From the NCBI GenBank assembly GCA_014238785.1, contig JABAAL010000011.1:31714-95713 (forward strand): 64,000 bases of DNA, in the 5' to 3' direction. The notes under the pieces were generated by a model. It saw only the letters and a list, made by a program, of their open reading frames with translations, made no database searches and was not told the origin of the DNA. A program made the position numbers and the translations under genes. Source of the DNA: Phycisphaerales bacterium. GTDB lineage: Bacteria > Planctomycetota > Phycisphaerae > Phycisphaerales > SM1A02. Shown piece by piece: positions 51,888-61,342 of the stretch (positions are counted from its first letter, which is position 1; the number at the start of each line of letters is the position of its first letter).

Positions 51888-53011
51888 TCGTTGGAAACAA
51901 GTTTGTCCGATTGTTGTACAAAATCATCACCAGACCATTGTGCATCTTTTTCAATCATGCCTTCTCGACGCGCTTTTGCCTGTGCCTTTGCTTTAGCTTG
52001 TCGATTAACGAGATCAGCGTGGGTGCTGAAGTAGGGGATAGATGCACCACGAAAATCATCGAGTGTATCAAACTGATGTTTTTCCATGAAAGCAAGTAAA
52101 CCTTCGCACATTTTACGCACCATGCTATATCCGTTAATCATGACGCCTGTACATACTTGCACTGTGCTTGCGCCAAGCAAAATAAACTGCGCGGCATCTT
52201 CACCAGTTTCAATGCCACCGATGCCAGAAATGGTTCGATCTTGAAAATCATCTTCCATCATGCGTGCAAGTTCCATCACCATTCGAAGCGCAATCGGTCG
52301 AACTGCTTTACAAGAATATCCACCGGGAACGCTGTATCCCTCGACGGTCGGCTGAGGACGAAGCGTTTCTAGATCGATACCCATCACGCTAAGAATAGTG
52401 TTGATTGCGGCAAGCCCGTCTGCGCCAGATTCCAGCGCACGTTTTCCTGGATCTGCAATATGTGTAATGTTTGGTGTCAATTTTGCCCAAACAGGAATAG
52501 TCGCAGCTTCAATCACCCACGCGGTAACTTCTCCGACAATGTCAGGATCTTCACCCATCGCTGCGCCCATTTTTCGTTCGGGTAAACCATGTGGACAAGA
52601 AAAGTTCAATTCAAAAGCATCAACGCCAACCTCTTGACAACGCTCAATCATTTCTATCCAGCGTTCCCTGTTGTACTCTTCCATGACAGAGGCGATGAGT
52701 ATTCCATCTGGGTGTGATTGTTTAACACTGTCAAATTCTTCAAGCCACGTTTCGAATGGGCGGTCGCTAATGAGTTCGATATTCTGCCAACCAAAAACTT
52801 CTTTAGAGTCAGTTGCGCGCATCCGTGCATATCGCGGAGCAACGTTTGTGACTTTTGATGCATCCATACTTATGGTTTTTGCAACAACACCGCCCCAGCC
52901 CTCGTCAAATGCCTTTCGGATAACGTTTGCGTTTGTTCCGGGAGGCCCACTACCAATCACGAATGGGTTTTTGAAATTCAATCCATTTACAGTTGTTTCT
53001 AATGTTGCCAT
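51881..53011 (-). CDS. PreA-like dihydropyrimidine dehydrogenase subunit lacking the ferredoxin domain
   Basis: The FMN-containing half of dihydropyrimidine dehydrogenase, which reduces uracil or thymine (or runs in reverse). 376 residues from ATG 53011; an ATG three codons upstream is an alternative. Family motifs: NGLNFKNPFVIGSGPPGTNA, GWGGVVAKTISMD, FELNFSCPHGLPERKMG, VWAKLTPNITHIADPG, DGLAAINTI, and PISGIGGIETGEDAA-like TISGIGGIETGEDAAQFILL. E. coli PreA (about 411 residues) ends with a two-cluster ferredoxin domain. Here the C terminus is a charged Ala/Lys/Arg stretch with no Fe-S cysteines. No PreT partner is in the window. The residue matching the mammalian active-site cysteine appears to be Met (GAAMGEDPD). 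Function is supported by the convergent catabolic cluster. Confidence 0.8.
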   Translation of the reverse strand: MATLETTVNGLNFKNPFVIGSGPPGTNANVIRKAFDEGWGGVVAKTISMDASKVTNVAPRYARMRATDSKEVFGWQNIELISDRPFETWLEEFDSVKQSHPDGILIASVMEEYNRERWIEMIERCQEVGVDAFELNFSCPHGLPERKMGAAMGEDPDIVGEVTAWVIEAATIPVWAKLTPNITHIADPGKRALESGADGLAAINTILSVMGIDLETLRPQPTVEGYSVPGGYSCKAVRPIALRMVMELARMMEDDFQDRTISGIGGIETGEDAAQFILLGASTVQVCTGVMINGYSMVRKMCEGLLAFMEKHQFDTLDDFRGASIPYFSTHADLVNRQAKAKAQAKARREGMIEKDAQWSGDDFVQQSDKLVSNDD

Positions 53012-53056
53012 ACACCACATGATACGAGTTTCAAGTGGTACTATCTACTACATAGT

Positions 53057-53605
53057 ATGCAAACTTCACTACTTCAAGATATCAAGATGGGTGCGATTGT
53101 AGATGTTGAAACAACTGGCATGAGCCCTCGTCATGGAGATGAAGTTGTTGAGATTGGGATCATTCTCTTTCGTTATAACGCACTCGATCACGATGGTGTT
53201 GAAATTGTTGAAACGTATCAAGGATTGCGAGAGCCTACGGATCCAATTCCACATGGGGTAATCCGCGTGCATGGCATTACTGATGAGATGGTTCGTGGCA
53301 AAACCCTTGATTACAACAAAATGGAATCGATTTTTAGGCGGGCGGAATTCGTCGTAGCGCACAACAAAGGGTTTGATTACAAGTTTCTTGAACAACTCTT
53401 GCCCATGAGCATTGATAAGCCATGGAAATGCAGTTGTTTTGGGATTAAGTGGGTGAAGAACCACGGTTTACCAAACAAGCAGCTTGGAACAATTCGCGAT
53501 TTTCTTGGCATTTCCCATGATGATGCGCACAGAGCGCTTGCAGACTGTGAAGTTGTTCTCGAGGCGTTGAAACGGCCACATTACCTTCAAGAACTTCTAA
53601 ATTAA
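53057..53605 (+). CDS. DnaQ-like 3'-5' exonuclease
   Basis: 182 residues of the DEDDh exonuclease family. ExoI is GAIVDVETTGMSP (D-x-E), ExoII is FVVAHNKGFDYKFL (N and D), and ExoIII is HDDAHRALADCE (H-x-x-x-x-D). The segment VIRVHGITDEMV is the usual region after ExoI. It could be a stand-alone proofreading-like or repair exonuclease, or an RNase T-like enzyme; length alone does not decide. The ATG at 53057 is used, though an internal ATG 13 codons later (at 53093) would also keep ExoI. No Shine-Dalgarno is evident. TACTAT 12 nt upstream (53039-53044) may be the promoter -10. Confidence 0.88.
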   Translation: MQTSLLQDIKMGAIVDVETTGMSPRHGDEVVEIGIILFRYNALDHDGVEIVETYQGLREPTDPIPHGVIRVHGITDEMVRGKTLDYNKMESIFRRAEFVVAHNKGFDYKFLEQLLPMSIDKPWKCSCFGIKWVKNHGLPNKQLGTIRDFLGISHDDAHRALADCEVVLEALKRPHYLQELLN

Positions 53606-53780
53606 TTGAGCCAAGGTTGGTTTTTCTACTCCAATCAGTGCAAGATCGACTTCTAGAGGATTATCCACCGGTGTATAAACTGAACCCGATTATTAATCGA
53701 GTAAAATAAATCATGTCCTTGCCCGTCTTTCTAATTAAAAAGCAGTTGACACGACTGTATTTTTCTGTTGGAGTAGTTCT

Positions 53781-56063
53781 ATGAGTGATAAAGATATTCC
53801 TACAGATCCTGATGCCAAGACATTGGATGTGACTGCAGACATTATTCAGAAAAAGAGCGTACCTGAAGCCTCGATGATTCCGGTCTCTGGAATGCCTAGC
53901 GAAATTGGTCGGTACAAAATAATAGGTGTTATTGGGCAAGGTGGCATGGGCTATGTGTACGAGGCAATGCAGGAGGCACCTCGAAGGCGAGTAGCACTCA
54001 AAGTTATCAAGGCGGGCGGTGCTAGTGAAATGGCATTACGCCGTTTTCAATTTGAAACGCAAGTTCTTGCAAAACTTCAACATCCAAATATTGCTCAAAT
54101 TTATGAGGCAGGTACTTGGGAAAGTCCTGATGGAGAAGTGCCATTTTTTGCAATGGAGTATATTTCAGGAACAAAGACTATTGTCGAGTATGCAAAAAGC
54201 CGTGAACTTTCCGCCAAAGACATTCTTCAACTATTTAATAAGGTCTGTGATGCAGTTCACCATGGTCACCAAAAAGGTATCATTCACCGAGATTTAAAGC
54301 CCGACAATATTTTAGTTGACAGTATGGGCGTACCAAAAATCATCGACTTTGGAGTTGCTCGTGCGACAGACGCTGACCTTGCGGTGACCACGATGCAAAC
54401 AACGATGGGGCAACTCGTTGGTACGTTGCAATATATGAGCCCTGAACAATGTGATGCTGACCCAAACCAAATTGATACGCGAAGTGATGTATATGCTCTG
54501 GGTGTTGTTCTGTTTCAGCTCTTATCAGGAAAACTTCCATACAATTTGCGTAAGCAGGCAATCCATGAAGCTGTTCGTGTGATACAGGAAGAGCGTCCCG
54601 TATCAATGGGGACAATTAGTGGATCCCTTAAAGGGGATGTCGATACAATTACGTTGAAAGCAATCGAAAAAGATCGCGAGAGGCGATATCAATCAGCTGC
54701 AGAACTTGCAAACGATATCAATCGGTTCCTTAACAACGAACCAATCATTGCAAGGCCAATTAGCATTACCTATCAACTAAGAATGTTCACTAAAAAGTAC
54801 AAACGCACATGCGCAGCCACGTTACTTTTGTCTATCTCGATTGTGCTCGGTGCCATTGGCACATCTTGGGGAATGGTCGAGGCCAAGCGTGGCTGGGCAG
54901 AGGCAGATCGGCAATTAGAACGTGTTCAAGAAAAGAACGCAGCCCTCGGCCAATCTGTTACGTCACTACTTTCTGGTGTAAAAGATGTTGTCATGGAGTT
55001 AGGCGATTCAGCAGAGGCGCAACGAGCGTTGTTAGATTTAGCAAGAGATAATATTGACGCAATTCAGGAGGATCAGCCACCATCACCAAGTGAACAAGCC
55101 GATCTTGTAGCAATTTTGTTGCACAATGCAATTTCCAACATGAGTATTTCTGCTGTTGGGTATGGGAACTTGAACGAAGCGGAAAAATCACTAATCGAAG
55201 CTGGAGAAACTTTGGATTCGATTGACATTTCATTAATCGAAGACGAACGACTTATTCGGATGATCGAGCGAATGAAACTTGATCGTCATAAATATCTTGC
55301 TGAACTTGCAAATTCGCGAGCGTACGAATCGACGGATGAAAAGGTTAGCAACAATTATTTAAAACAAGCACTTGATTTTTGGAATCTCAGATCGAAACTT
55401 GGTCGTGCTTACCACGAAAAAACAAACGATTGGAAGGGCAAGCAAGTTGAATGGTCATCAAAACTCGGTATTGGGAATATGCAACTTGCAAGAAATAATC
55501 ATGACCTTGCTAAAGAAGCATACACATCAGCACTTGAACCGATTGAATTTTTGGTCATGGAAGTCCCCGATCAAAAAACACGCTGGCAACGAGGCATTGC
55601 AATTACGTGTTACTCCATTGCAAGGGTGAGTGAACCTAAAGATGCAATTCTACTTCTCGATCGAGGGATTAAACTTGCAAGAACAGTGATGAAAGCGGAG
55701 TCATCCAATGTTCGAAGACCAAGGGACTTAGCGTTGATGCTTTCGCTTCGTGGTAAAAGTCATATTGAGAGCGGAAATGATATCGATGCGGGTGTGAAAG
55801 ATTTCAAAGAAGCTGCTTCAATGTTGACAAGGCGTGCTTTAGAAAGCCCTCGCGAAGCAGTGACCCAACAAGATTTTCAAGAACAATTCAATACCATAGT
55901 CCTTGTACTACATGAAGCGGGTCAACCACAGGAAGCGTATGAAATATGTACAGATGCAATCGATCAACTTGAGTGCATCGCAAGCGCGGGCTCGCTTACG
56001 GGTAGTGATACATGGTTAGAAATTCTCGATGGATTACGACTTACTATTGAATATAGGAAGTAG
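53781..56063 (+). CDS. Transmembrane Ser/Thr protein kinase with TPR-like C-terminal region
   Basis: 760 residues. The PknB-type kinase domain spans about residues 46-325: glycine loop GVIGQGGMGYVYEA, lysine in VALKVIKAGG, catalytic HRDLKPDNIL (near 169-178), metal site IIDFGVARATD (near 188-198), and MSPEQ(C)D plus DVYALGVVLFQLLSG. One membrane span lies near 350-372. The remainder is helical with repeat-like segments (NLNEAEKSLIEAGETLDSI, NMQLARNNHDLAKEAYTSAL), probably an extracytoplasmic TPR sensor. Planctomycetes have many such kinases. A GGAG site is 7-10 nt before the ATG, and a TTGACA hexamer lies at 53746-53751. Substrates are unknown. Confidence 0.92.
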   Translation: MSDKDIPTDPDAKTLDVTADIIQKKSVPEASMIPVSGMPSEIGRYKIIGVIGQGGMGYVYEAMQEAPRRRVALKVIKAGGASEMALRRFQFETQVLAKLQHPNIAQIYEAGTWESPDGEVPFFAMEYISGTKTIVEYAKSRELSAKDILQLFNKVCDAVHHGHQKGIIHRDLKPDNILVDSMGVPKIIDFGVARATDADLAVTTMQTTMGQLVGTLQYMSPEQCDADPNQIDTRSDVYALGVVLFQLLSGKLPYNLRKQAIHEAVRVIQEERPVSMGTISGSLKGDVDTITLKAIEKDRERRYQSAAELANDINRFLNNEPIIARPISITYQLRMFTKKYKRTCAATLLLSISIVLGAIGTSWGMVEAKRGWAEADRQLERVQEKNAALGQSVTSLLSGVKDVVMELGDSAEAQRALLDLARDNIDAIQEDQPPSPSEQADLVAILLHNAISNMSISAVGYGNLNEAEKSLIEAGETLDSIDISLIEDERLIRMIERMKLDRHKYLAELANSRAYESTDEKVSNNYLKQALDFWNLRSKLGRAYHEKTNDWKGKQVEWSSKLGIGNMQLARNNHDLAKEAYTSALEPIEFLVMEVPDQKTRWQRGIAITCYSIARVSEPKDAILLLDRGIKLARTVMKAESSNVRRPRDLALMLSLRGKSHIESGNDIDAGVKDFKEAASMLTRRALESPREAVTQQDFQEQFNTIVLVLHEAGQPQEAYEICTDAIDQLECIASAGSLTGSDTWLEILDGLRLTIEYRK

Positions 56064-56116
56064 ACTCTGTTTTTAAGGCAGTATGGGCATTTCTGTAAAA
56101 TTAAAACAACTTTTTC

Positions 56117-56144
56117 TTGACACATTACGCAATTAGAGTACGCT
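56117..56144 (+). promoter_or_regulatory. Sigma-70-type promoter of the large beta-helix gene
   Basis: TTGACA (56117-56122), a 16-bp spacer and TACGCT (56139-56144). Expected start near 56151, leaving a leader of about 45 nt with GGAGAGAGG close to the ATG at 56197. Confidence 0.5.
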
Positions 56145-56196
56145 GAATATAGATACACCTATTACGGGTTTGTATATTTTTTCTATGGAGAGAGGC

Positions 56197-59100
56197 ATGA
56201 ATGTTTCAAAAATAGTCGGCTTGTTATTGCTATGTTCTACTACGTGTTTTGCTACGACGTGGACGGTCGATGATGACGGTGCTGATTTTCCAGCAGCTGA
56301 CTTTAACAATATTCAAGATGCAGTTAATGCTTCAAGCGATGGGGATGAAATTTTAATATATCCCGGCACCTATACAGGCAGTGGAAATCAAGTCGTCTAC
56401 ACGCAGAGTAAAGGGATTTGGCTACATGGCACTGATATGTCTTCCGTTATCATCGACGGCGAAAATGCAAGACGGGGTATTTTATGTGTAGGTTCAACTG
56501 GCTCGTCCGAGATGATAATTAGTGATCTGACTATTCAAAATTGTTTAGCGGATGATGGTGGTGGTCTTTGGATAATTGGGAATCCAACGGTAACGCATTG
56601 TTATATTCGCTCAAATACTGCAACCGGTAATGGTGGAAACGTGTATGTAGAGTCGGGCGATCCGACTTTTAATGGCTTTTGTTGGATTCAAACTGGTACT
56701 GCACAAAATGGTGGAAACATCTATTGCAAAGATGGAAATCCAACGTTTGTGAGTAGTTACATTCGATACGCCACTGCGACGAGCCGAGGTGGCGGATTTT
56801 TTGGGTCTAACATTTCCGGAACTTTTACGTGGTGTACTTTTGATGATAACCATTCAAACAATGATGCTGGCGGCGCATTCATCATAGGCAATACTGGACT
56901 CGATACTACTTTTACAAATTGCACATTTAAGAACAATTCCGCAGACGATAAGGGCGGAGGAGTGATGAATCAATATTTTTATTCAGGCACAGTTGCTCTA
57001 TATGATTCATGTACATTTGAAAACAATGAAGCCATCAATTCTGGCGGTGCAATATACAACGATGCTTCAGCATCTGAGATTGTAGATTGCATATTTGAGG
57101 ACAACACTGCTTTGGGTAAGGGTGGGGGCATCTATAACTGGAATTCTTCGCCTTATATCGATACGAGTGAGTTTAGGGGAAACTCTGCGGGCGGTAGTTA
57201 TGGTGGTGCAATACATTCGGACAATGTAGGCCCAGCAATTGGTACGTCTCAATTTTGTGAAAATACACCAATCAATCTCGGTGGTTCGTACACCGACGAA
57301 GGTACAAACTGTTTTGCAGATTCATGTACAGATTCTGACAACGATGGAACCCTTGATGATTGCGACGGCTTTCTTCATGTATACAATGGCGAATCTATTC
57401 AAGCGGTGATTAATGCTGCAAGCGATGGGGACACTATTTTAGTGCACGAAGGAACGTACTATAGTGATGGACCAGGAGATGTCATTATAATAGGGGGTGC
57501 TCAACCTTTAAATCTCAGTATCATCGGTGATGTAGATAAAAAGGGAAATCTTCTCACAATCTTGGATTGTGAAGATCAAGGCGGTGGTATTGCAATCACT
57601 CGTAGTACGACTGAACAAGATGAATTGCATTTTGAAAATTTAGTTATATATAACGGGGATGCATCAATATACCCAACCCCAGTTGGTGGAGGAATCTACA
57701 TTTCAGGAGGAAGTGCCACCTTTGCTAACTGCGAGATTACAAGCAATATTGCAGACTATGGAGGTGGTGTATACATTCAAAGTATGGGATATGGAATATT
57801 TGTCAATTGCCTGTTTGAGAGCAATTCTGCAACAAACTACGGCGGTGCATTTTATCAAAGTAGTGGTGGGCAAAATTATCTTGGAGAAGAAACAAATACA
57901 ACGTTCACAGACTGCATCTTTGAGTATAACGAAGCTCTAGCTGGTGGTGGAGCATACATGTACTATTCGAGCACTACATTTTCAGACTGCTCAATGTCAG
58001 GAAATACAACACCAACTTCGTATGGTGTTGGGCTCTCTGGGTATGGATTTAGCAGTTGTGAATTTTTTGGTGTCAACTCTCTTCAGGGAATAAATTTTGA
58101 TGACAGCGCGTCATTGCTCTATGACAGTACAAGTTCAACCACTGTGAACGGTGATTGGGAACTTCACACCCACTTCTGCCTTGTCAATACCGAGTTTGAC
58201 ATCGATGAATTAAACATCGACGAACTTCTCACAATTAACGGAACCATGACTCGTGGAGGCTCGCTCTCAATTTCCAACTCGTCGGGCACATTTGATTCTA
58301 TGACAGAGGTCAATATTGGCGATGAAATCCCACTTGTTCGTGTATATCCTGATGGCAGCGATCCCGCACTTGATGGCGCGTTTGACGGTACTGTCTTCCC
58401 ACTCTTGCCAGACGGTATAGGGTTCGAACTTATAGAAAATACTGTTACTGGTGGAAAAGAACTTGCTATCAAAGTCATTGCCGATGAAGGTACGGATACC
58501 ACGAATACTGATGATACGCTTATTGTGTATGAACCTGTTGACCTCCTTAGCTTTGATGTTGATGGAGAAGGGGGTGATGAAATTGTCGCCCTCTTTGATG
58601 GAGTTGAAGAAGGCACAGACGGATATGTGAAAGTTTATAGCATTTCTGACGATGCGCCAGGGGAAATAACAACGCTTTTTACTTGGGTTGGAAGCGCGCC
58701 AGTTGATCTTGACGCCGGTGACTTGAATGGTGATGGAAGGGATGACTTAATCATTGCAAATGCAGGAAACAATTCGGTGGCCGTGTTGTTGTCCTCATTG
58801 AATAGCAATTCCGAACCAATTTTCAATAAACTTACGGTGGATGGAATCCCAATCGGTGATGAAGTGACATGCGTCGCAGTTATTGACTGGGATGGCAATG
58901 CCAATGGCACGAATTTGTTAGATATTGTCGTTGGTGTTGATATTGCAGATGAAACTGAACAGGATGAACTTCGAGTTCTCACTGATATCGCAACGAATCT
59001 GACTGGAACCGTTCAAGCTACACTCGTGATTCCTAAAACTACCCTGCAAGATTTAACTGAAGATGTTATTGATACCGCATCTTGTGTAGACGGAGTCGAG

Positions 59101-60531
59101 CAAAATGCAGCTTGGGGTTTTGTATACGGCACTCGCTATGGTCAAGCATTCCGAGCATCTCCAGGGAAAACACCTAGTGATGTAACCGAATTTTTCCTTG
59201 CAAACTTGTTAGGGAATATTGTTACTTTAGAAATTGTTGAACTAGGCGATGATGGTGGTGACGGGCAAGTTGATTTGTATCTTGTTTCAGATGAAAGTGA
59301 AAAGCTCTATCTATTTGACGGAGATTCTAAACGGCCAAGTGGCTTTGGTCTTGTTATTAACCTCGAAGTTTCTGTTCAGATGAGCGATGCTGATGCAATT
59401 GATATTGACAGTGATGGTGATATGGATTTCATTCTAACGGTTCCAACTTCGGATCCACCATTGCTTTTGCTTCGAAATGGTGGTGAACCTGAACCATTAC
59501 TTCCAGGAGGTGGCATGGGAGGACGCACTTGGTCGGCGCAAGGAATGAATTCAGCAAATGCAGCATCGCAGGGTGCATCAGGCGGCGATTTGGGAGGCAG
59601 GGGAGAGCCAAAAGATTGGAATAGATATAACAACACCGGAGATCCGGCTCATGATCTTGCTCGTACGAGTTGTACGATGGAACAAACGAACGTTTCTGAA
59701 CCTGTAACCATATGGACTGTAGATGATGATGGTTCTGCAGATTTCAATAACATCCAAGCAGCAATTGACGCAGCAGCAAGTGGTGATAGTGTTATGGTGA
59801 TGCCTGGCACTTATACCGGTACTGGTGATGATGTCATTAATATGTCAGGAAAGAATGTTCACTTATACAGTAAGAGTGGATCAGAGCGTACTCATATTGA
59901 TGGCGAGAATGCACGCAGGGGTATTGTTTGTTCGAGCGGAGAATCTGCTGATTGCATTATTGATGGATTTACTATTGAGAATTGTCTATCGCCAAGTGAT
60001 AGTTCTGGAGGGGGTATGTATATTTCGCTCACTTCACCGACTGTGTTGAACTGTGTATTTTTGAATAACACAGAAGAGTATGGCGCAGCCATCTATCTTT
60101 ATTATGTAGGTAACATGATTATTGACAATTGCAACTTTGAAGAGAACGTAGCGACTGTGAAAGGTGGTGGAATTCGATGCTATTGGAGTGCTGCTACGAT
60201 TACTAATTGTAGTTTTTCACATCAAACAGGGAATGCCGTTGAGATTCACGAAGGTGATACTACTTCAATTGGAAATACATATTTTTGCAACAATGATCCA
60301 ACGCACATCGAAGGAAACTACACAGATATCGGAGGCAATGTATTCGAAGATTATTGCGAAGATTGTCTTGAAGATATCGATGGTGATGGTCAAGTAGCGG
60401 TCACAGATTTGCTCGAATTAATCGGTGCATGGGGATCATGTACTGCTTGCCCAGCTGATATAGACGGAAACGGATCTGTTGATGTCGCTGATATACTGAT
60501 GTTAATAGCAGCATGGGGTGACTGCCTGTAA
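56197..60531 (+). CDS. Giant secreted beta-helix / FG-GAP protein with two dockerin-like C-terminal loops
   Basis: 1444 residues from ATG 56197, where a signal peptide (about 1-20) begins. Three beta-helix blocks are present. Block A (about 20-390) opens WTVDDDGADFPAADFNNIQD, block B (about 395-640) opens YNGESIQAVINAASDGDTIL, and block C (about 1175-1385) repeats the start of A (WTVDDDGSADFNNIQAAIDA, then IDGENARRGI in both). Between B and C is a region with FG-GAP/VCBS-like loops (DLNGDGRDDLIIANAG, DSDGDMDFILTVP). Two dockerin-like loops end the protein (DIDGDGQVAVTDLLELIGAW and DIDGNGSVDVADILMLIAAW), with a final Asp-Cys-Leu. It is a likely surface or extracellular adhesin or polysaccharide-binding protein; no catalytic residues assigned. 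Confidence 0.82.
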   Translation: MNVSKIVGLLLLCSTTCFATTWTVDDDGADFPAADFNNIQDAVNASSDGDEILIYPGTYTGSGNQVVYTQSKGIWLHGTDMSSVIIDGENARRGILCVGSTGSSEMIISDLTIQNCLADDGGGLWIIGNPTVTHCYIRSNTATGNGGNVYVESGDPTFNGFCWIQTGTAQNGGNIYCKDGNPTFVSSYIRYATATSRGGGFFGSNISGTFTWCTFDDNHSNNDAGGAFIIGNTGLDTTFTNCTFKNNSADDKGGGVMNQYFYSGTVALYDSCTFENNEAINSGGAIYNDASASEIVDCIFEDNTALGKGGGIYNWNSSPYIDTSEFRGNSAGGSYGGAIHSDNVGPAIGTSQFCENTPINLGGSYTDEGTNCFADSCTDSDNDGTLDDCDGFLHVYNGESIQAVINAASDGDTILVHEGTYYSDGPGDVIIIGGAQPLNLSIIGDVDKKGNLLTILDCEDQGGGIAITRSTTEQDELHFENLVIYNGDASIYPTPVGGGIYISGGSATFANCEITSNIADYGGGVYIQSMGYGIFVNCLFESNSATNYGGAFYQSSGGQNYLGEETNTTFTDCIFEYNEALAGGGAYMYYSSTTFSDCSMSGNTTPTSYGVGLSGYGFSSCEFFGVNSLQGINFDDSASLLYDSTSSTTVNGDWELHTHFCLVNTEFDIDELNIDELLTINGTMTRGGSLSISNSSGTFDSMTEVNIGDEIPLVRVYPDGSDPALDGAFDGTVFPLLPDGIGFELIENTVTGGKELAIKVIADEGTDTTNTDDTLIVYEPVDLLSFDVDGEGGDEIVALFDGVEEGTDGYVKVYSISDDAPGEITTLFTWVGSAPVDLDAGDLNGDGRDDLIIANAGNNSVAVLLSSLNSNSEPIFNKLTVDGIPIGDEVTCVAVIDWDGNANGTNLLDIVVGVDIADETEQDELRVLTDIATNLTGTVQATLVIPKTTLQDLTEDVIDTASCVDGVEQNAAWGFVYGTRYGQAFRASPGKTPSDVTEFFLANLLGNIVTLEIVELGDDGGDGQVDLYLVSDESEKLYLFDGDSKRPSGFGLVINLEVSVQMSDADAIDIDSDGDMDFILTVPTSDPPLLLLRNGGEPEPLLPGGGMGGRTWSAQGMNSANAASQGASGGDLGGRGEPKDWNRYNNTGDPAHDLARTSCTMEQTNVSEPVTIWTVDDDGSADFNNIQAAIDAAASGDSVMVMPGTYTGTGDDVINMSGKNVHLYSKSGSERTHIDGENARRGIVCSSGESADCIIDGFTIENCLSPSDSSGGGMYISLTSPTVLNCVFLNNTEEYGAAIYLYYVGNMIIDNCNFEENVATVKGGGIRCYWSAATITNCSFSHQTGNAVEIHEGDTTSIGNTYFCNNDPTHIEGNYTDIGGNVFEDYCEDCLEDIDGDGQVAVTDLLELIGAWGSCTACPADIDGNGSVDVADILMLIAAWGDCL

Positions 60532-60544
60532 TCACATCAGAAAC

Positions 60545-60566
60545 AAACTGACCGGAGGGTCAGTTT
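60545..60566. terminator. Bidirectional terminator between beta-helix and mscS genes
   Basis: A perfect 9-bp stem (60545-60553 with 60558-60566) with a GGAG loop and short T-rich flanks on both strands, between convergent genes 44 bp apart. Confidence 0.8.
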
Positions 60567-60575
60567 ATTGAAATC

Positions 60576-61322
60576 TTAAGAAGTAACCGTCAAAATTTCA
60601 CTATTATTAAAAATCGAATTTGGTACGTAGAGAGTGTTTCCATCATCAGTTTGTAAGTACGTGGCATACAAGCCAATGCTGGTAACAGTTCCTGCAATTT
60701 TCCCAGAAATGATTGAATCACCAACTTTAAATGGCTGATTTAGCATGACGACTATTCCACCAAAGAAATTTGCGACAACATCTTTTGAGGCAAACGCAAC
60801 GCCAGCACCGCCGATACCGCCAATTGTAATGACGGCGCTCATGTTTAATCCAAGTGATTGCAACATAACAATGAATCCTACAACCCATGCAAGTACAACG
60901 CCAACGCTCGCGAGCGCTTGAATTGCTGTTGTGTCAAGATCGATAGACTCTTTGGTATGGTGCCAATTATTTAGGATACTGGCAAATGCACGAACTCCAC
61001 GAGTAACGAACCATGTTGCGAGAAGAACTAACAAACCTATTCGAATCATTGAAATCAACCCGTCGGTGTTTATCACATCTTCGCCCGCATTAAACTCCAG
61101 TAAACTGTTTAACACATAATGATCGACAAGCCTTTGCATAATGAGCGTTATTGCTACAACCCAAATGGCAACACCAAGGGGGGTCGGCAAAGAAGATCCA
61201 ATTGCAGTTCGAATGTCACCAAGTGTTCCTTCGCCGCCTTTGCCAAAAAGTTTAGCCAACGTAAACAGAATGAGATGAAGCGCAAAGGCAGAAGCAAGTG
61301 TAATTGTAATGAATGTGACCAT
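60576..61322 (-). CDS. MscS-family mechanosensitive channel, short form
   Basis: 248 residues with four or so hydrophobic helices. The MscS pore helix and beta domain follow: GGIGGAGVAFASKDVVANFFGGIVVML (glycine/alanine-packed TM3 and the gate), then NQPFKVGDSI, GTVTSIGLYATYLQTDDGNTLYVPNSIF. It stops soon after the beta domain, so the C-terminal alpha-beta vestibule of E. coli MscS (286 residues) is missing or much reduced. It probably releases ions or osmolytes on hypo-osmotic shock in the inner membrane. It lies 20 bp after the FMN-reductase gene. A TACCAT hexamer (61329-61334) lies exactly 6 nt before its ATG. Confidence 0.9.
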   Translation of the reverse strand: MVTFITITLASAFALHLILFTLAKLFGKGGEGTLGDIRTAIGSSLPTPLGVAIWVVAITLIMQRLVDHYVLNSLLEFNAGEDVINTDGLISMIRIGLLVLLATWFVTRGVRAFASILNNWHHTKESIDLDTTAIQALASVGVVLAWVVGFIVMLQSLGLNMSAVITIGGIGGAGVAFASKDVVANFFGGIVVMLNQPFKVGDSIISGKIAGTVTSIGLYATYLQTDDGNTLYVPNSIFNNSEILTVTS

Positions 61323-61328
61323 GTGCCT

Positions 61329-61334
61329 ATGGTA
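61329..61334 (-). promoter_or_regulatory. -10-like TACCAT exactly 6 nt before the mscS ATG
   Basis: On the minus strand TACCAT, then AGGCAC, then ATG (61322), inside the 20-bp gap after the FMN-reductase gene. It may give a separate leaderless transcript. Confidence 0.35.
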
Positions 61335-61342
61335 GCAAATAG

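Noticed and set aside
53746..53774. TTGACA plus a hexamer 17 bp on, before the kinase gene
   Set aside because: The -10 candidate (TGGAGT) is poor and is better explained as the Shine-Dalgarno; not counted as a promoter.
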